Of a stretch of DNA of 64,000 nt, positions 16,945-25,575 are shown one piece after another. Position 1 is the stretch's first letter; every line of letters begins with the position of its first letter. The translations under genes and the position numbers were made by a program. The notes below the pieces were generated by a model. That model did not search any database and was not told where the DNA came from. It worked only from the letters and a program-made list of their open reading frames with translations. The DNA comes from Methylomonas subterranea (GTDB lineage Bacteria; Pseudomonadota; Gammaproteobacteria; Methylococcales; Methylomonadaceae): positions 62,001-126,000 of the forward strand of contig NZ_JANIBJ010000004.1 in the NCBI RefSeq assembly GCF_024505185.1, in the 5' to 3' direction.

Positions 16945-18546
16945 TTAGGATTGAAACAGGTTGGCAAATTGTTGGACGAGCATTTTACGGTCTATTTTGC
17001 CGTTGGGGTTGCGAGGTAAATCCGCCAATACTTCTATTTTGGCGGGCACCATAAAATTCGGTAATTGTTTTCTGCAGACGTCGATTAATTGTTGAGGGTC
17101 GAATTCACCATCGACTTGCGGACTGGCGACGACCACGACAGCCTGACCCAGGGTGGCGTGTTCTATACCGATGGCCGCTGCTTCCTTGACCAGTCCCGAC
17201 GCATAGACGACTTCCTCTATTTCGCTGGGGCTGACCCGATAACCCGAGGTTTTGATCATATCGTCCTTGCGGCCGACAAAATATAAAAATCCCTCTTCAT
17301 CCATGGTCACGGTGTCGCCGGACCAAACCGCTATTTCGGTCAACGGCAGGCCGGATAGTTGGCCCGGCGCGGGTTTGAAGCGCTCGGCGGTTTTGCCGGG
17401 ATCATTCCAATAGCCCAGACTGACCAACGAGCCGCGGTGCACCAATTCGCCCGGTTCGTGCGGGGCGCAGAGGCTACCGTCTTCCCGCACCACCATGATT
17501 TCGGCATTGGGTATGGCCTTGCCCATGGAGTCCGGACGGATGTCGATTTGCTCGGGCGGCAGGTAGGTGGAGCGGAAGGCTTCGGTCAATCCGTACATTA
17601 AAAAAAACCGCGATTTCGGCGCTTTGGCGCGCAGTTTTTGTAAAACGGTTTTCGGCATTTTGCCGCCGGAATTGGTCATATAACGCAAGTGTTCGGCTAT
17701 ACTTTCCGGCCAGTTTAAATCCGCCAGTTGCGCCCACAGCGGCGGTACGGCGGCCAAACCCGTGATCCGGTATTTCTCCAGGGCCATGATGACATCGCGG
17801 GGCAATAAATAATCCATCAGAACGCAACTGGCCCCGGTCAGCAGGCTGGTTGTCAACTGGTTCAAGCCGTAATCGAAGCTGAAAGGCAGTGCCGCCAACA
17901 GGCGGTCATGGGCCTGAATTTGCAAATATTCGGCCACGCTTTCCGCGCCGGCTATGATGTTGCGGTGCGATAGCACCACGCCTTTCGGTTTACCGGTGCT
18001 GCCGGAGGTATACAAAATCGCGGCCATGTCGGCATCGATTAGTGGAACAGGCTTTGTTGAAGAATGATGTTCGGCGAATCGGTTGTATGTAGGCCAGTTT
18101 ATGATTTGGCGGGACTGATCGTTAATGTCTATCGAATCCTGATCGACCACAATGATAGTATGTAGATCGGTGCAGTCGTGCAGGGTGTCCCGCAGGCTTT
18201 GTAAACGACTTTTCGATGTAATCAAAATTTTGACGTTACAATCGTTCAGTATGTAGCCAACCTGTTGAGCCTTTAAAACCGGATTGATAGGTACGAACAC
18301 CCCGCCGGCAGTCGATACGGCTAAAAAACTGCTGACGGTTTCAATTTGCTTGGGTAAATAAATCGCTACCCGCTGCTGGCGTTTTAAATCCAGGCCTTGC
18401 AAGGCGTCAGCCTGTTGCTGTACTTGCAAGGCGAGTTGTTGGTAGGTGATTCGGCTGTCTTTATGCAGTATCGCGCCGGTGTTTCCCGATTTGTCTAGCG
18501 ATTTAAACAATAAATGATGCAAACAATTTGTCATGATATTGGTCAA
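16945..18546 (-). CDS. acyl-CoA ligase (AMP-forming), exosortase A system-associated
   Basis: The 533-residue adenylate-forming enzyme has the P-loop AILYTSGSTGKPKGV, the A5 motif MYGLTEAFRSTYLP, the A8 hinge GRKDDMIKTSGYRVSPSEIEEV and the A10 lysine in NPNGKIDRKML. It activates a carboxylate (an acid or amino acid) as an adenylate, then transfers it to a thiol, here most likely the ACP encoded at 11114. It belongs to the XrtA-linked ligase family (TIGR03098 type). It is the first gene of a two-gene minus-strand operon with the decarboxylase. MTNCLHH at codon 5 is an alternative start. Confidence 0.9.
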   Translation of the reverse strand: MTNIMTNCLHHLLFKSLDKSGNTGAILHKDSRITYQQLALQVQQQADALQGLDLKRQQRVAIYLPKQIETVSSFLAVSTAGGVFVPINPVLKAQQVGYILNDCNVKILITSKSRLQSLRDTLHDCTDLHTIIVVDQDSIDINDQSRQIINWPTYNRFAEHHSSTKPVPLIDADMAAILYTSGSTGKPKGVVLSHRNIIAGAESVAEYLQIQAHDRLLAALPFSFDYGLNQLTTSLLTGASCVLMDYLLPRDVIMALEKYRITGLAAVPPLWAQLADLNWPESIAEHLRYMTNSGGKMPKTVLQKLRAKAPKSRFFLMYGLTEAFRSTYLPPEQIDIRPDSMGKAIPNAEIMVVREDGSLCAPHEPGELVHRGSLVSLGYWNDPGKTAERFKPAPGQLSGLPLTEIAVWSGDTVTMDEEGFLYFVGRKDDMIKTSGYRVSPSEIEEVVYASGLVKEAAAIGIEHATLGQAVVVVASPQVDGEFDPQQLIDVCRKQLPNFMVPAKIEVLADLPRNPNGKIDRKMLVQQFANLFQS

Positions 18547-18647
18547 GAAACTGGAACGATGGTGTAGGTTGAATATCCTAGCAGAATATAGCGTTAATAC
18601 CGAATCTAAGCATAGCGGCTTGATGGATCGGTTGGAGAGACAGTTTC
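18547..18647. promoter_or_regulatory. divergent promoter region of the ligase/decarboxylase pair and exosortase genes
   Basis: About 100 bases separate the two divergent starts. A TTGGAGAGA ribosome site lies just before the exosortase ATG at 18648. I could not assign a confident -35/-10 pair on either strand. Confidence 0.35.
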
Positions 18648-20144
18648 ATGCTTAAAAGTATTGATGTTCCGGCGCATTGGCGAAGGTCGTTATGGATTTT
18701 GCTGCTGCTGCAATCTTGCTTTTTACTGCTTTTTTGGGAAGGCTGGCGTTCCATGGCGAGTGTTTGGTCGGGTTCCGATACCTTTGCGCATGGTTTTTTG
18801 GTGGCTCCGGTAAGTCTGTGGTTACTGTGGAGTCGAAAAGAAGTTTACGCAAGGTTCTATCCTCAGCCGAGTCCATGGGGTTTGGCGGGGATGATGATAT
18901 GCGGGTTCGGCTGGTTAGCGGCTGAATTAAGCCAGGTGTTGGTGGTTGAACAGTTTGCGCTGGCGGGGATGTTGATTTGCCTGATTTGGAGTGTATTGGG
19001 CAACCAGCTTACCCGCAACATGCTGTTCCCATTGGGTTTCTTGTTTTTAATGGTGCCGTTTGGCGAGGATTTCGTGCCGTATCTAATGGAATATACGGCC
19101 AGCTTCGTCGTCGCCATGTTGCGCTTGACCGGCATGAGTGTTTATCGGGAAGGTTTGCACTTCACCCTGACATCCGGTAATTGGTCGGTTGTGGAGGCGT
19201 GCAGCGGTATCCGCTATTTGATTGCCTCCATTACCCTGGGATTGCTCTACGCCTATTTGAATTACACCAGTTATCGCAAGCGAGCGGTGTTTATTCTGGC
19301 GTCCATTCTGTTGCCGATTTTGGCCAATGGTGTGCGAGCTTACATGATAGTGATGATAGGCCATTTAAGTAGCATGAAGTTAGCCACCGGGGTCGATCAC
19401 ATCATATATGGTTGGGTGTTTTTTGGTCTGGTCATGTTGTTGCTGTTCTACATTGGCTCGTTTTGGCGCGATGACTTGGTTGTTGTTGCTGTAGTGGATC
19501 AGCAAGCGTTATCGCAACTGACTATCCAGAACAGTAACTCCCGGTGGGTAGCTGTTATGAGCCTGCTGTGTCTGGCTGTGTGGCCGGTTGCCGCGATGCA
19601 ATTGCACGCCCGCCAAGCGGTGACTGCCGTTATTCCGTCGGAGATGTTGCAAAATTTGCCGGCGGAAACGGTTGCCGCGCCTGCTTGGCAATGGCGGCCG
19701 TTGTTCGATGGGGTGGTGGTGGCTGAAACGCGTTTTGTTGCAGACGACGAACAGGTAATTGGAATCTATTTCGCCAACTTTGGCGATGAATCGCGGGGCG
19801 GAGAACTGGTAAATTCGCAAAATATCCTGGTCTCTGGTATTCAGCGCGACTGGCGAGTTATCAGTGCTTCGATAAAAACCCTCGATTTGTCGACGAAGCC
19901 TTGGAGCATCGAAGAGCAAGTGATAACCGATAATCGAATTCATCTGTTGGTCATGCGCTGGTATCGAATCGGCCGTACCAATACCGCTAATGCGTATTAC
20001 GCGAAATGGTTGCAATTGCTCAAGCGTTTGAGTGGCGACGCCGCGCCGGAAATGATGGTGGTCGTCTATACGCAAACTCCGCACAACGACTATCGGCTGG
20101 CCCGAGAGCGCTTGCAAAAAATCGCCTTGGGCTGCTGCGAATAA
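18648..20144 (+). CDS. xrtA: exosortase A fused to EpsI domain
   Basis: The 498-residue protein combines a polytopic exosortase domain (about residues 1-275, around eight membrane helices) and a C-terminal EpsI/DUF3485 domain (about 295-498). The exosortase triad is visible: Cys185 in VVEACSGIRYL, Arg230 in LANGVRAYM and His251 in GVDHIIYGW. By family, it cleaves the C-terminal PEP-CTERM sorting signal of exported proteins and couples sorting to polysaccharide production. No PEP-CTERM substrate gene is in this window, so targets lie elsewhere. It is followed 69 bases later by manC. The call is firm. Confidence 0.95.
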   Translation: MLKSIDVPAHWRRSLWILLLLQSCFLLLFWEGWRSMASVWSGSDTFAHGFLVAPVSLWLLWSRKEVYARFYPQPSPWGLAGMMICGFGWLAAELSQVLVVEQFALAGMLICLIWSVLGNQLTRNMLFPLGFLFLMVPFGEDFVPYLMEYTASFVVAMLRLTGMSVYREGLHFTLTSGNWSVVEACSGIRYLIASITLGLLYAYLNYTSYRKRAVFILASILLPILANGVRAYMIVMIGHLSSMKLATGVDHIIYGWVFFGLVMLLLFYIGSFWRDDLVVVAVVDQQALSQLTIQNSNSRWVAVMSLLCLAVWPVAAMQLHARQAVTAVIPSEMLQNLPAETVAAPAWQWRPLFDGVVVAETRFVADDEQVIGIYFANFGDESRGGELVNSQNILVSGIQRDWRVISASIKTLDLSTKPWSIEEQVITDNRIHLLVMRWYRIGRTNTANAYYAKWLQLLKRLSGDAAPEMMVVVYTQTPHNDYRLARERLQKIALGCCE

Positions 20145-20213
20145 TTTTCAAATGAATGCTGCGTCGAATGGGCGCCGGCCTAAACTTTTAACGTATCGAA
20201 AAGGACAATTTAT

Positions 20214-21614
20214 ATGATACCCGTCATACTCTCTGGGGGCTCCGGAACTCGGCTATGGCCCTTGTCACGCGGTCAATATCCTAAACAATTTTTGCCCCTG
20301 GTTTCGGGTAAAACCATGATACAGGAGACCTTGTTACGGTTAAGCGGGGTTGCCGGATTACAGCCGCCGATTGCGGTATGTAACGAGGATCACCGCTTCA
20401 TGATGGCGGAACAATTATGGGAAATCGGCAGTAAACCGGCCGCCATCATTTTGGAACCCGTCGGCAAGAATACCGCTCCGGCGGTTGCCATGGCGGCCTT
20501 AAGCGCGGCTTCGGCTGACGATGTATTGTTGATATTGCCGGCCGACCATGTGATTGCCGATACCTCCAGCTTTCATCTGGCGATTGCTAAAGCAGAGCAG
20601 TTGGCCAAACAGGATCTGTTGGTTACCTTCGGTATCGTCGCCAACGCACCGGAAACCGGTTATGGATACATCAAGGCCGGCGCGGAGCAAATTGGTGAAG
20701 GGTTCAAAGTGGCCGCTTTTGTGGAAAAACCGGATGTGGAAACCGCGCAAAGCTACCTGGACAGTGGCGACTACTTCTGGAATAGCGGCATGTTTGCCTT
20801 TAAAGCCGGCGTCTTCTTGGCCGAGCTGGAAAAATTCAATCCGCAAATGCTGCAAGTGTGCCGGGAAGCCTTGGCGGCGGCCAAGACCGACCTGGATTTT
20901 ACCCGCTTGGACAAGCAGATTTTTTCTACCTGTCCGGCCGATTCCATCGACTATGCGGTGATGGAAAAAACCGATAAAGCGGCCGTGATTCCCCTGAATG
21001 CCGGCTGGAACGATGTCGGCTCCTGGTCGGCTTTGTGGGATGTTACCGGCAAGGACCAAGCCGGCAACGCCATCAAGGGCGATGTGTTGACCATCGATAC
21101 CAGCAATTCCTATGTGCATTCCAGCAGTAAATTGGTGGCCGTGATCGGCGTACAGGATTTGGTGGTGGTGGAAACGGATGACGCAGTTATGGTGGCCTCG
21201 AAGGACAGGGTGCAGGATGTAAAAGCCATCGTCGATCAATTGAAGGCCTTAAAGCGCGACGAAGCCCATGTGCACCGCAAAGTCTACCGGCCCTGGGGAC
21301 ACTACGATCTGGTCGATACCGGTGACCGTCATCATACCAAGCGTATCGTGGTCAAGCCGGGCGCCAAACTGTCGGTGCAGAAGCACCACCATCGCGCGGA
21401 GCATTGGGTGGTTGTGAAAGGCACCGCCTGGGTCACCAAGGACGGCCAAGAGGTGTTGGTGACCGAAAACGAGTCGATTTATATCCCGGTCGGCGTGGTG
21501 CACAGTCTGGAAAATCCCGGTGTGATTCCATTGGAAATGGTCGAAGTGCAGTCCGGCAGCTACTTGGGCGAAGACGATATCGTGCGCTATCAGGATAATT
21601 ATGGCCGGATATAA
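20214..21614 (+). CDS. manC: mannose-1-phosphate guanylyltransferase / mannose-6-phosphate isomerase (bifunctional)
   Basis: The 466-residue protein is a type II PMI/GMP. Its N-terminal nucleotidyltransferase has GGSGTRLWPLSR (8-19) and AFVEKPD. Its C-terminal cupin isomerase domain has KPGAKLSVQKHHHRAEHWVVV. It converts fructose-6-phosphate to mannose-6-phosphate and mannose-1-phosphate to GDP-mannose, the donor for mannose-containing exopolysaccharide. Position and orientation place it as the last gene of the exopolysaccharide locus. The length is normal and both domains are intact. Confidence 0.94.
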   Translation: MIPVILSGGSGTRLWPLSRGQYPKQFLPLVSGKTMIQETLLRLSGVAGLQPPIAVCNEDHRFMMAEQLWEIGSKPAAIILEPVGKNTAPAVAMAALSAASADDVLLILPADHVIADTSSFHLAIAKAEQLAKQDLLVTFGIVANAPETGYGYIKAGAEQIGEGFKVAAFVEKPDVETAQSYLDSGDYFWNSGMFAFKAGVFLAELEKFNPQMLQVCREALAAAKTDLDFTRLDKQIFSTCPADSIDYAVMEKTDKAAVIPLNAGWNDVGSWSALWDVTGKDQAGNAIKGDVLTIDTSNSYVHSSSKLVAVIGVQDLVVVETDDAVMVASKDRVQDVKAIVDQLKALKRDEAHVHRKVYRPWGHYDLVDTGDRHHTKRIVVKPGAKLSVQKHHHRAEHWVVVKGTAWVTKDGQEVLVTENESIYIPVGVVHSLENPGVIPLEMVEVQSGSYLGEDDIVRYQDNYGRI

Positions 21615-21706
21615 GCCGACTGGTTGACCCCGGCTATTCGGCGCGTGGTCCGGGTGACGTCGGTTATCATATCGGTTGTTAATTTGTCTTTACCCTGGAG
21701 TGTCCG

Positions 21707-22981
21707 TTGCAGTTACAAGCCGTCAACGATTTATTGAAAAAGCACCGGCTGGTGGAAAGCATGGTGCAGAATCAACCGCAGCCGCGCCGTAAACTGGTAA
21801 TCTCGCTGGTGCAAAAACAGCACATGGCCGAGTTGAATACCTTGTTGGGAAAATTGTCTCCCATCGAAATCGGCCAAATACTCTCGGCTCTCGGTTTGGA
21901 CGATGCCCGTCTGGTTTGGGAGCAGATTCCCGAAGCCCGTCAGGACGACGTGTTGTGGGAAATTTCCGACACCTTGCGCGAACAGCTGGTTGGCGACCGG
22001 GAGCCGCATTGCGGCGAAGGCCAGATGAGTGCCTTCGAGTTGAAGGAGGGCCGCTTGTCGAAGGTTTCCATCACCTGTCGTCACGATCTATTGGCGGTCA
22101 AGCCCATCTGGATCGATTTGTTGGCGCCGACCAAGGCCCAACGCACTCTGATCGGTCAGCATTACGATCTGGAATTGCCCTCGCCCGACGAGTTGACCGA
22201 TTTGGAGGCCAGCGCCCGCTTTTATGTCGCGCAGGATGAAATCCATATCCATTCGGATTTTTTGTTGGACAGGGAAGGCAAGTCCCGCAGCGTGCCGGTG
22301 GCTTTTGTATTGCGTGGAGAGATGTTGTTTTCCATCCGGGGCGAAGAATTGCCGGTGTTTAGGTTACAGCGCTTGCGGGCCAGGACCCAGCCCGGGTTTG
22401 TCACGGACAGCAAGGACATGCTGCTGGACTTATACGGCGCCGAGGCCGAATATTCGGCCGATTCGCTGGAAGACATCTACACCGAGTTGGAAGCCGTCAG
22501 CAAAAAAGTCTTGAGTCAGAATGTCAGCGATGAGGACGCCGAACAGATTCTGGCGGACATAGCCGAAGAAGAAGACTTGAACGGCCGGATTCGCCGCAAC
22601 ATGCTGGACACCCAGCGGGCGGTGTCGTTTCTGGTGCGGCGCAAACTGCTTTCGCCGGCGCAATTGGAAGATGCCCAGCAGATTTTGCGCGACATAGAAT
22701 CGCTCAACAGCCATACGGCGTTTTTGTTCGACAAAATCAATTTTTTGATGGACGCTACGGTCGGTTTCATCAACATCAACCAGAACAAAGTCATTAAAAT
22801 TTTCTCGGTCGCCTCGGTTGCCATGCTGCCGCCCACCCTGATCGCCAGCATATACGGCATGAATTTTCAGCACATGCCGGAATTGGAATGGGATTTGGGT
22901 TACCCGTTCGCCCTGGCAATGATGGCGTTTTCCATTTTATTACCCTATTTGTTTTTCCGCCGCAAGGGCTGGCTCAGGTGA
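21707..22981 (+). CDS. corA: CorA-type divalent cation transporter with MgtE-like N-terminal domain
   Basis: The C-terminal region has the two CorA membrane helices and the selectivity signature YGMNFQHMPEL near residue 385. A cytoplasmic helical funnel precedes them. Residues about 1-95 are unusual for CorA: HMAELNTLLGKLSPIEIGQI...ARLVWEQIPE resembles the superhelical MgtE_N domain. The fusion would couple a second magnesium-sensing module to the CorA pore. TTG at 21707 is chosen as start because a good ribosome site (CTGGAG, 21695-21700) sits 6 bases upstream. An in-frame ATG lies at 21761. Confidence 0.85.
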   Translation: MQLQAVNDLLKKHRLVESMVQNQPQPRRKLVISLVQKQHMAELNTLLGKLSPIEIGQILSALGLDDARLVWEQIPEARQDDVLWEISDTLREQLVGDREPHCGEGQMSAFELKEGRLSKVSITCRHDLLAVKPIWIDLLAPTKAQRTLIGQHYDLELPSPDELTDLEASARFYVAQDEIHIHSDFLLDREGKSRSVPVAFVLRGEMLFSIRGEELPVFRLQRLRARTQPGFVTDSKDMLLDLYGAEAEYSADSLEDIYTELEAVSKKVLSQNVSDEDAEQILADIAEEEDLNGRIRRNMLDTQRAVSFLVRRKLLSPAQLEDAQQILRDIESLNSHTAFLFDKINFLMDATVGFININQNKVIKIFSVASVAMLPPTLIASIYGMNFQHMPELEWDLGYPFALAMMAFSILLPYLFFRRKGWLR

Positions 22982-23000
22982 GAAGGGTAGGAAATAATAA

Positions 23001-23047
23001 CCGAGTACTTTACTCGGGAATTAAATAAGACTAAAATGGTCCTAAAT
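23001..23047 (+). promoter_or_regulatory. suf operon promoter with two Rrf2/IscR-like operator palindromes
   Basis: A sigma70-type promoter can be read: -35 TTTACT (23009-23014), a 17-bp spacer, and -10 TAAAAT (23032-23037). It overlaps a perfect 7-bp inverted repeat, CCGAGTA-CTT-TACTCGG (23001-23017), and a looser palindrome around GACTAAAATGGTC (23029-23041). Both resemble type-1 sites of IscR/Rrf2 Fe-S regulators. Repression by the adjacent Rrf2 protein is inferred. Confidence 0.55.
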
Positions 23048-23058
23048 CTGAGAGGGCC

Positions 23059-23508
23059 ATGTTAAAGCTAAGCAAATTAACCGACTACGCCACGGTGGTA
23101 CTGAGCGTGATTGCCAAGGACCAGCACCGATTGCATGATGCACTGGAGTTGGCCGAAGTGACCGGTATCGCCTTGCCCACGGTCAGCAAGATTTTAAAAA
23201 TTTTGACCAAGGCTGGCTTGTTGTCGTCCATGCGCGGTGCCAAGGGCGGTTATGCGCTGGCCCGCGAGCCGGAAAAAATCACCGTGGCCATGGTGATCGG
23301 TGCCTTGGAAGGGCCGATTGCCCTGACTGAATGCTCGGCTTCGCATAAAGGCTGCGATCAGGCCAGCGGCTGCCGCATACAAGGCAATTGGCATCTTATC
23401 AATCAGAAGATTGCCAACGCCTTGGAGTCCGTGACGCTGGCGGATATGATCCTGCCATTCAAGCAGCCGGCGGAAGTCAGCATCCCCCTCAGCCGTTTAT
23501 ACCGTTAA
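23059..23508 (+). CDS. sufR: Rrf2-family regulator of the SUF system
   Basis: The 149-residue winged-helix regulator starts [15 protein letters not shown], as SUF-associated Rrf2 proteins of Xanthomonas-like bacteria do (TIGR02944 type). The recognition helix region is [18 protein letters not shown] with the wing [11 protein letters not shown]. Three cysteines (92, 99 and 105, in [16 protein letters not shown]) could ligate a 2Fe-2S cluster. It probably senses Fe-S status and autoregulates the operon through the palindromes just upstream. A strong ribosome site (AGAGGG) precedes the ATG. It lies 16 bases upstream of sufB. The symbol is used by function only; it is not the cyanobacterial SufR family. 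Confidence 0.88.
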   Translation: MLKLSKLTDYATVVLSVIAKDQHRLHDALELAEVTGIALPTVSKILKILTKAGLLSSMRGAKGGYALAREPEKITVAMVIGALEGPIALTECSASHKGCDQASGCRIQGNWHLINQKIANALESVTLADMILPFKQPAEVSIPLSRLYR

Positions 23509-23524
23509 ATTATCGAGAGCGCCC

Positions 23525-24973
23525 ATGTCCGCGACCGCACAAGAAATCGAAAATCTGATCAGCCAGGAATACAAACAAGGTTTCGTCACCGAGCTGGAAG
23601 TAGATACTTTTCCGCCCGGTCTGGACGAAGAAGTCATCCGCCGCTTATCAAAAGTCAAAAACGAACCCGAGTTCATGCTGGAATACCGCCTGAAGGCGTT
23701 TCGACATTGGCAGACCATGCCGTCGCCAAACTGGGCGCAGCTTAAAATCGATCCCATTGATTATCAGGCCATTAGCTATTACTCGGCGCCCAAGTCGAAA
23801 AAAGCAGGTCCCAAAAGTCTGGACGAAGTCGACCCGCAATTGTTGGATACCTATAAAAAACTCGGCATTCCGCTGGAGGAACAAGAGCGGTTGGCCGGTA
23901 TCGCCGTCGATGCGGTATTCGACAGCGTCTCCGTCGCCACTACATTTAAAGGCAAGCTAAAAGAAGCCGGGGTGATTTTCTGTCCGATTTCCGAAGCCTT
24001 GCAGGAATACCCGGAATTGGTCAAACAATATCTCGGCAGCGTGGTGCCTCCCGGCGACAACTTCTTCGCCGCGTTGAATTCCGCTGTGTTTACCGACGGC
24101 TCTTTCGTCTACATCCCCAAGGGGGTGCGCTGCCCTATGGAATTGTCAACTTATTTTCGCATCAACGCCGCCAACACCGGCCAGTTCGAACGCACCCTGA
24201 TCATTGCCGACGCAGACTCGCACGTATCGTATCTGGAAGGCTGCACCGCGCCTATGCGCGACGAAAACCAATTGCATGCGGCGGTGGTGGAATTGGTGGC
24301 GCTGGACAACGCCCAAATCAAATATTCCACGGTACAAAACTGGTATCCCGGCGACAAGGACGGCAAGGGAGGTATTTACAACTTCGTCACCAAGCGCGCC
24401 GAGTGTCGCGGGCATAATTCCAAAGTGTCCTGGACCCAAGTCGAGACCGGCTCGGCGATCACCTGGAAATACCCCAGTTGCGTGTTGCTGGGCGATGATT
24501 CGGTCGGCGAGTTTTATTCGGTGGCCTTGACCAACAATCTGCAGCAAGCGGATACCGGCACTAAGATGATACATATCGGTAAAAACACCCGCAGTACCAT
24601 AGTTTCCAAGGGCATTTCCGCCGGCCGGGCGCAGAATACCTATCGCGGTTTGGTGAAAGTCGCCAAATCCGCCGAAAACGCCCGCAACCACACTCAGTGC
24701 GATTCATTGCTGGTTGGCGACAAGTGCGGAGCGCACACTTTTCCGTACGTGGAAGTCAATCAACCCACGGCGCAAGTCGAGCACGAAGCGACGACGTCTA
24801 AAATCAGCGAAGATCAGTTGTTCTTTTGTCAGCAGCGAGGATTGTCCGCCGAAGATGCGGTGTCGATGATTGTGAATGGGTTTTGTAAGGAAGTGTTCAA
24901 GGAACTGCCGATGGAGTTCGCGGTGGAGGCGCAGGCGTTGTTGGGGATTAGTCTTGAGGGGGCGGTTGGTTAG
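23525..24973 (+). CDS. sufB: Fe-S cluster assembly protein SufB
   Basis: The 482-residue protein has the normal SufB length and layout: a helical N-terminal region, then the beta-helix core with [32 protein letters not shown] and [19 protein letters not shown]. SufB forms the SufBC2D scaffold on which Fe-S clusters are built in the cytoplasm. It is intact, but the operon is interrupted directly downstream: about 2.2 kb of repeats plus a foreign gene separate it from sufC, whereas sufB and sufC are normally adjacent. Confidence 0.96.
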   Translation: MSATAQEIENLISQEYKQGFVTELEVDTFPPGLDEEVIRRLSKVKNEPEFMLEYRLKAFRHWQTMPSPNWAQLKIDPIDYQAISYYSAPKSKKAGPKSLDEVDPQLLDTYKKLGIPLEEQERLAGIAVDAVFDSVSVATTFKGKLKEAGVIFCPISEALQEYPELVKQYLGSVVPPGDNFFAALNSAVFTDGSFVYIPKGVRCPMELSTYFRINAANTGQFERTLIIADADSHVSYLEGCTAPMRDENQLHAAVVELVALDNAQIKYSTVQNWYPGDKDGKGGIYNFVTKRAECRGHNSKVSWTQVETGSAITWKYPSCVLLGDDSVGEFYSVALTNNLQQADTGTKMIHIGKNTRSTIVSKGISAGRAQNTYRGLVKVAKSAENARNHTQCDSLLVGDKCGAHTFPYVEVNQPTAQVEHEATTSKISEDQLFFCQQRGLSAEDAVSMIVNGFCKEVFKELPMEFAVEAQALLGISLEGAVG

Positions 24974-24980
24974 TTTTGTT

Positions 24981-25022
24981 CCCTCTCCCTCGGGGAGAGG
25001 GCTAGGGTGAGGGGGATTTTTT
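24981..25022 (+). repeat. GC-rich dispersed-repeat hairpin after sufB, possible attenuator
   Basis: CCCTCTCC and GGAGAGGG form a tight stem with a short loop (24981-25001). The hairpin is followed by a G-rich spacer and a T-run at 25017-25022. The sequence type (CCCTCTCC...GGGAGAGGG) is a common dispersed intergenic repeat in proteobacteria. Standing just after the sufB stop, it could reduce readthrough into sufC. Confidence 0.45.
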
Positions 25023-25082
25023 ATCGTTCCCACGTTTCGGCGTGGAAATGCGGTGACGGACGCTCCAGTGTCTGAGGGTGTT

Positions 25083-25328
25083 GTGTCGCTATCGCGACGG
25101 TTTGTTTTAAAGTCGGTTCGCGGACCGACGGCCGCGATACTTTCTTTTGCTTGGCCAAAAGAAAGTATCCAAAGAAAAGGCCACCCCATGCCGCTTGTAT
25201 CCTGCGCGCCGAAGGCTTTGAACGGGGTTTTTCGAAGGGGCTTCCCAGCCCCCACGAAAAACGCGATGCATCCCTGCATCGCCCCTGCGGGCATATCCGT
25301 TCAAACCCTCCGGTGCTCGGCGCGGCAT
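25083..25328 (-). repeat. left arm of a long imperfect inverted repeat flanking the HEPN gene
   Basis: Read on the minus strand, this block aligns closely with the plus strand of 26898-27144. Shared segments include GCGCCGAGCACCGGAGGGTT, GGGGCGATGCAGGGA, GGGGCTGGGAAGCCCCTTCG and CGACTTTAAAACAA, with small differences between. The two copies therefore face each other around the AT-rich gene at 25576. Several frames stay open in both copies because of base composition; I treat the block as a dispersed repeat, not a gene. Confidence 0.7.
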
Positions 25329-25391
25329 CAGGGGAGTAAACCCCGTTTCGGAATTGAAAGTGGTCGAATATTTTGACTTTGGCAAGAATTT

Positions 25392-25462
25392 GTAGGATGT
25401 GCCGACGGAAGGAGGCGCATCTGTCGCGAACGATGCGCTTCACTGCGTTCAGCACATCCTAC
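25392..25462. repeat. REP-like palindromic unit
   Basis: The 11-bp terminal inverted repeat GTAGGATGTGC / GCACATCCTAC bounds about 70 bases, with inner complementary segments GCGCATC and GATGCGC. It is a dispersed-palindrome type and lies inside the sufB-sufC insertion. Confidence 0.6.
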
Positions 25463-25575
25463 GAGCTGAATTGATAATTGCCAGATGATTTGGTTTATAA
25501 ATTGTCTGGAAAATAGGGTGCAATAGCAAAGAGTATTGCACCGGTGGTGGCAATAGCTATCGGTTATTACACTCT

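Noticed and set aside
25053-25455. Several overlapping frames in the repeat left of the HEPN gene
   Set aside because: Frames are open on both strands and recur in the second repeat copy at 26856-27201. This is the signature of a GC-biased dispersed repeat, not of genes.
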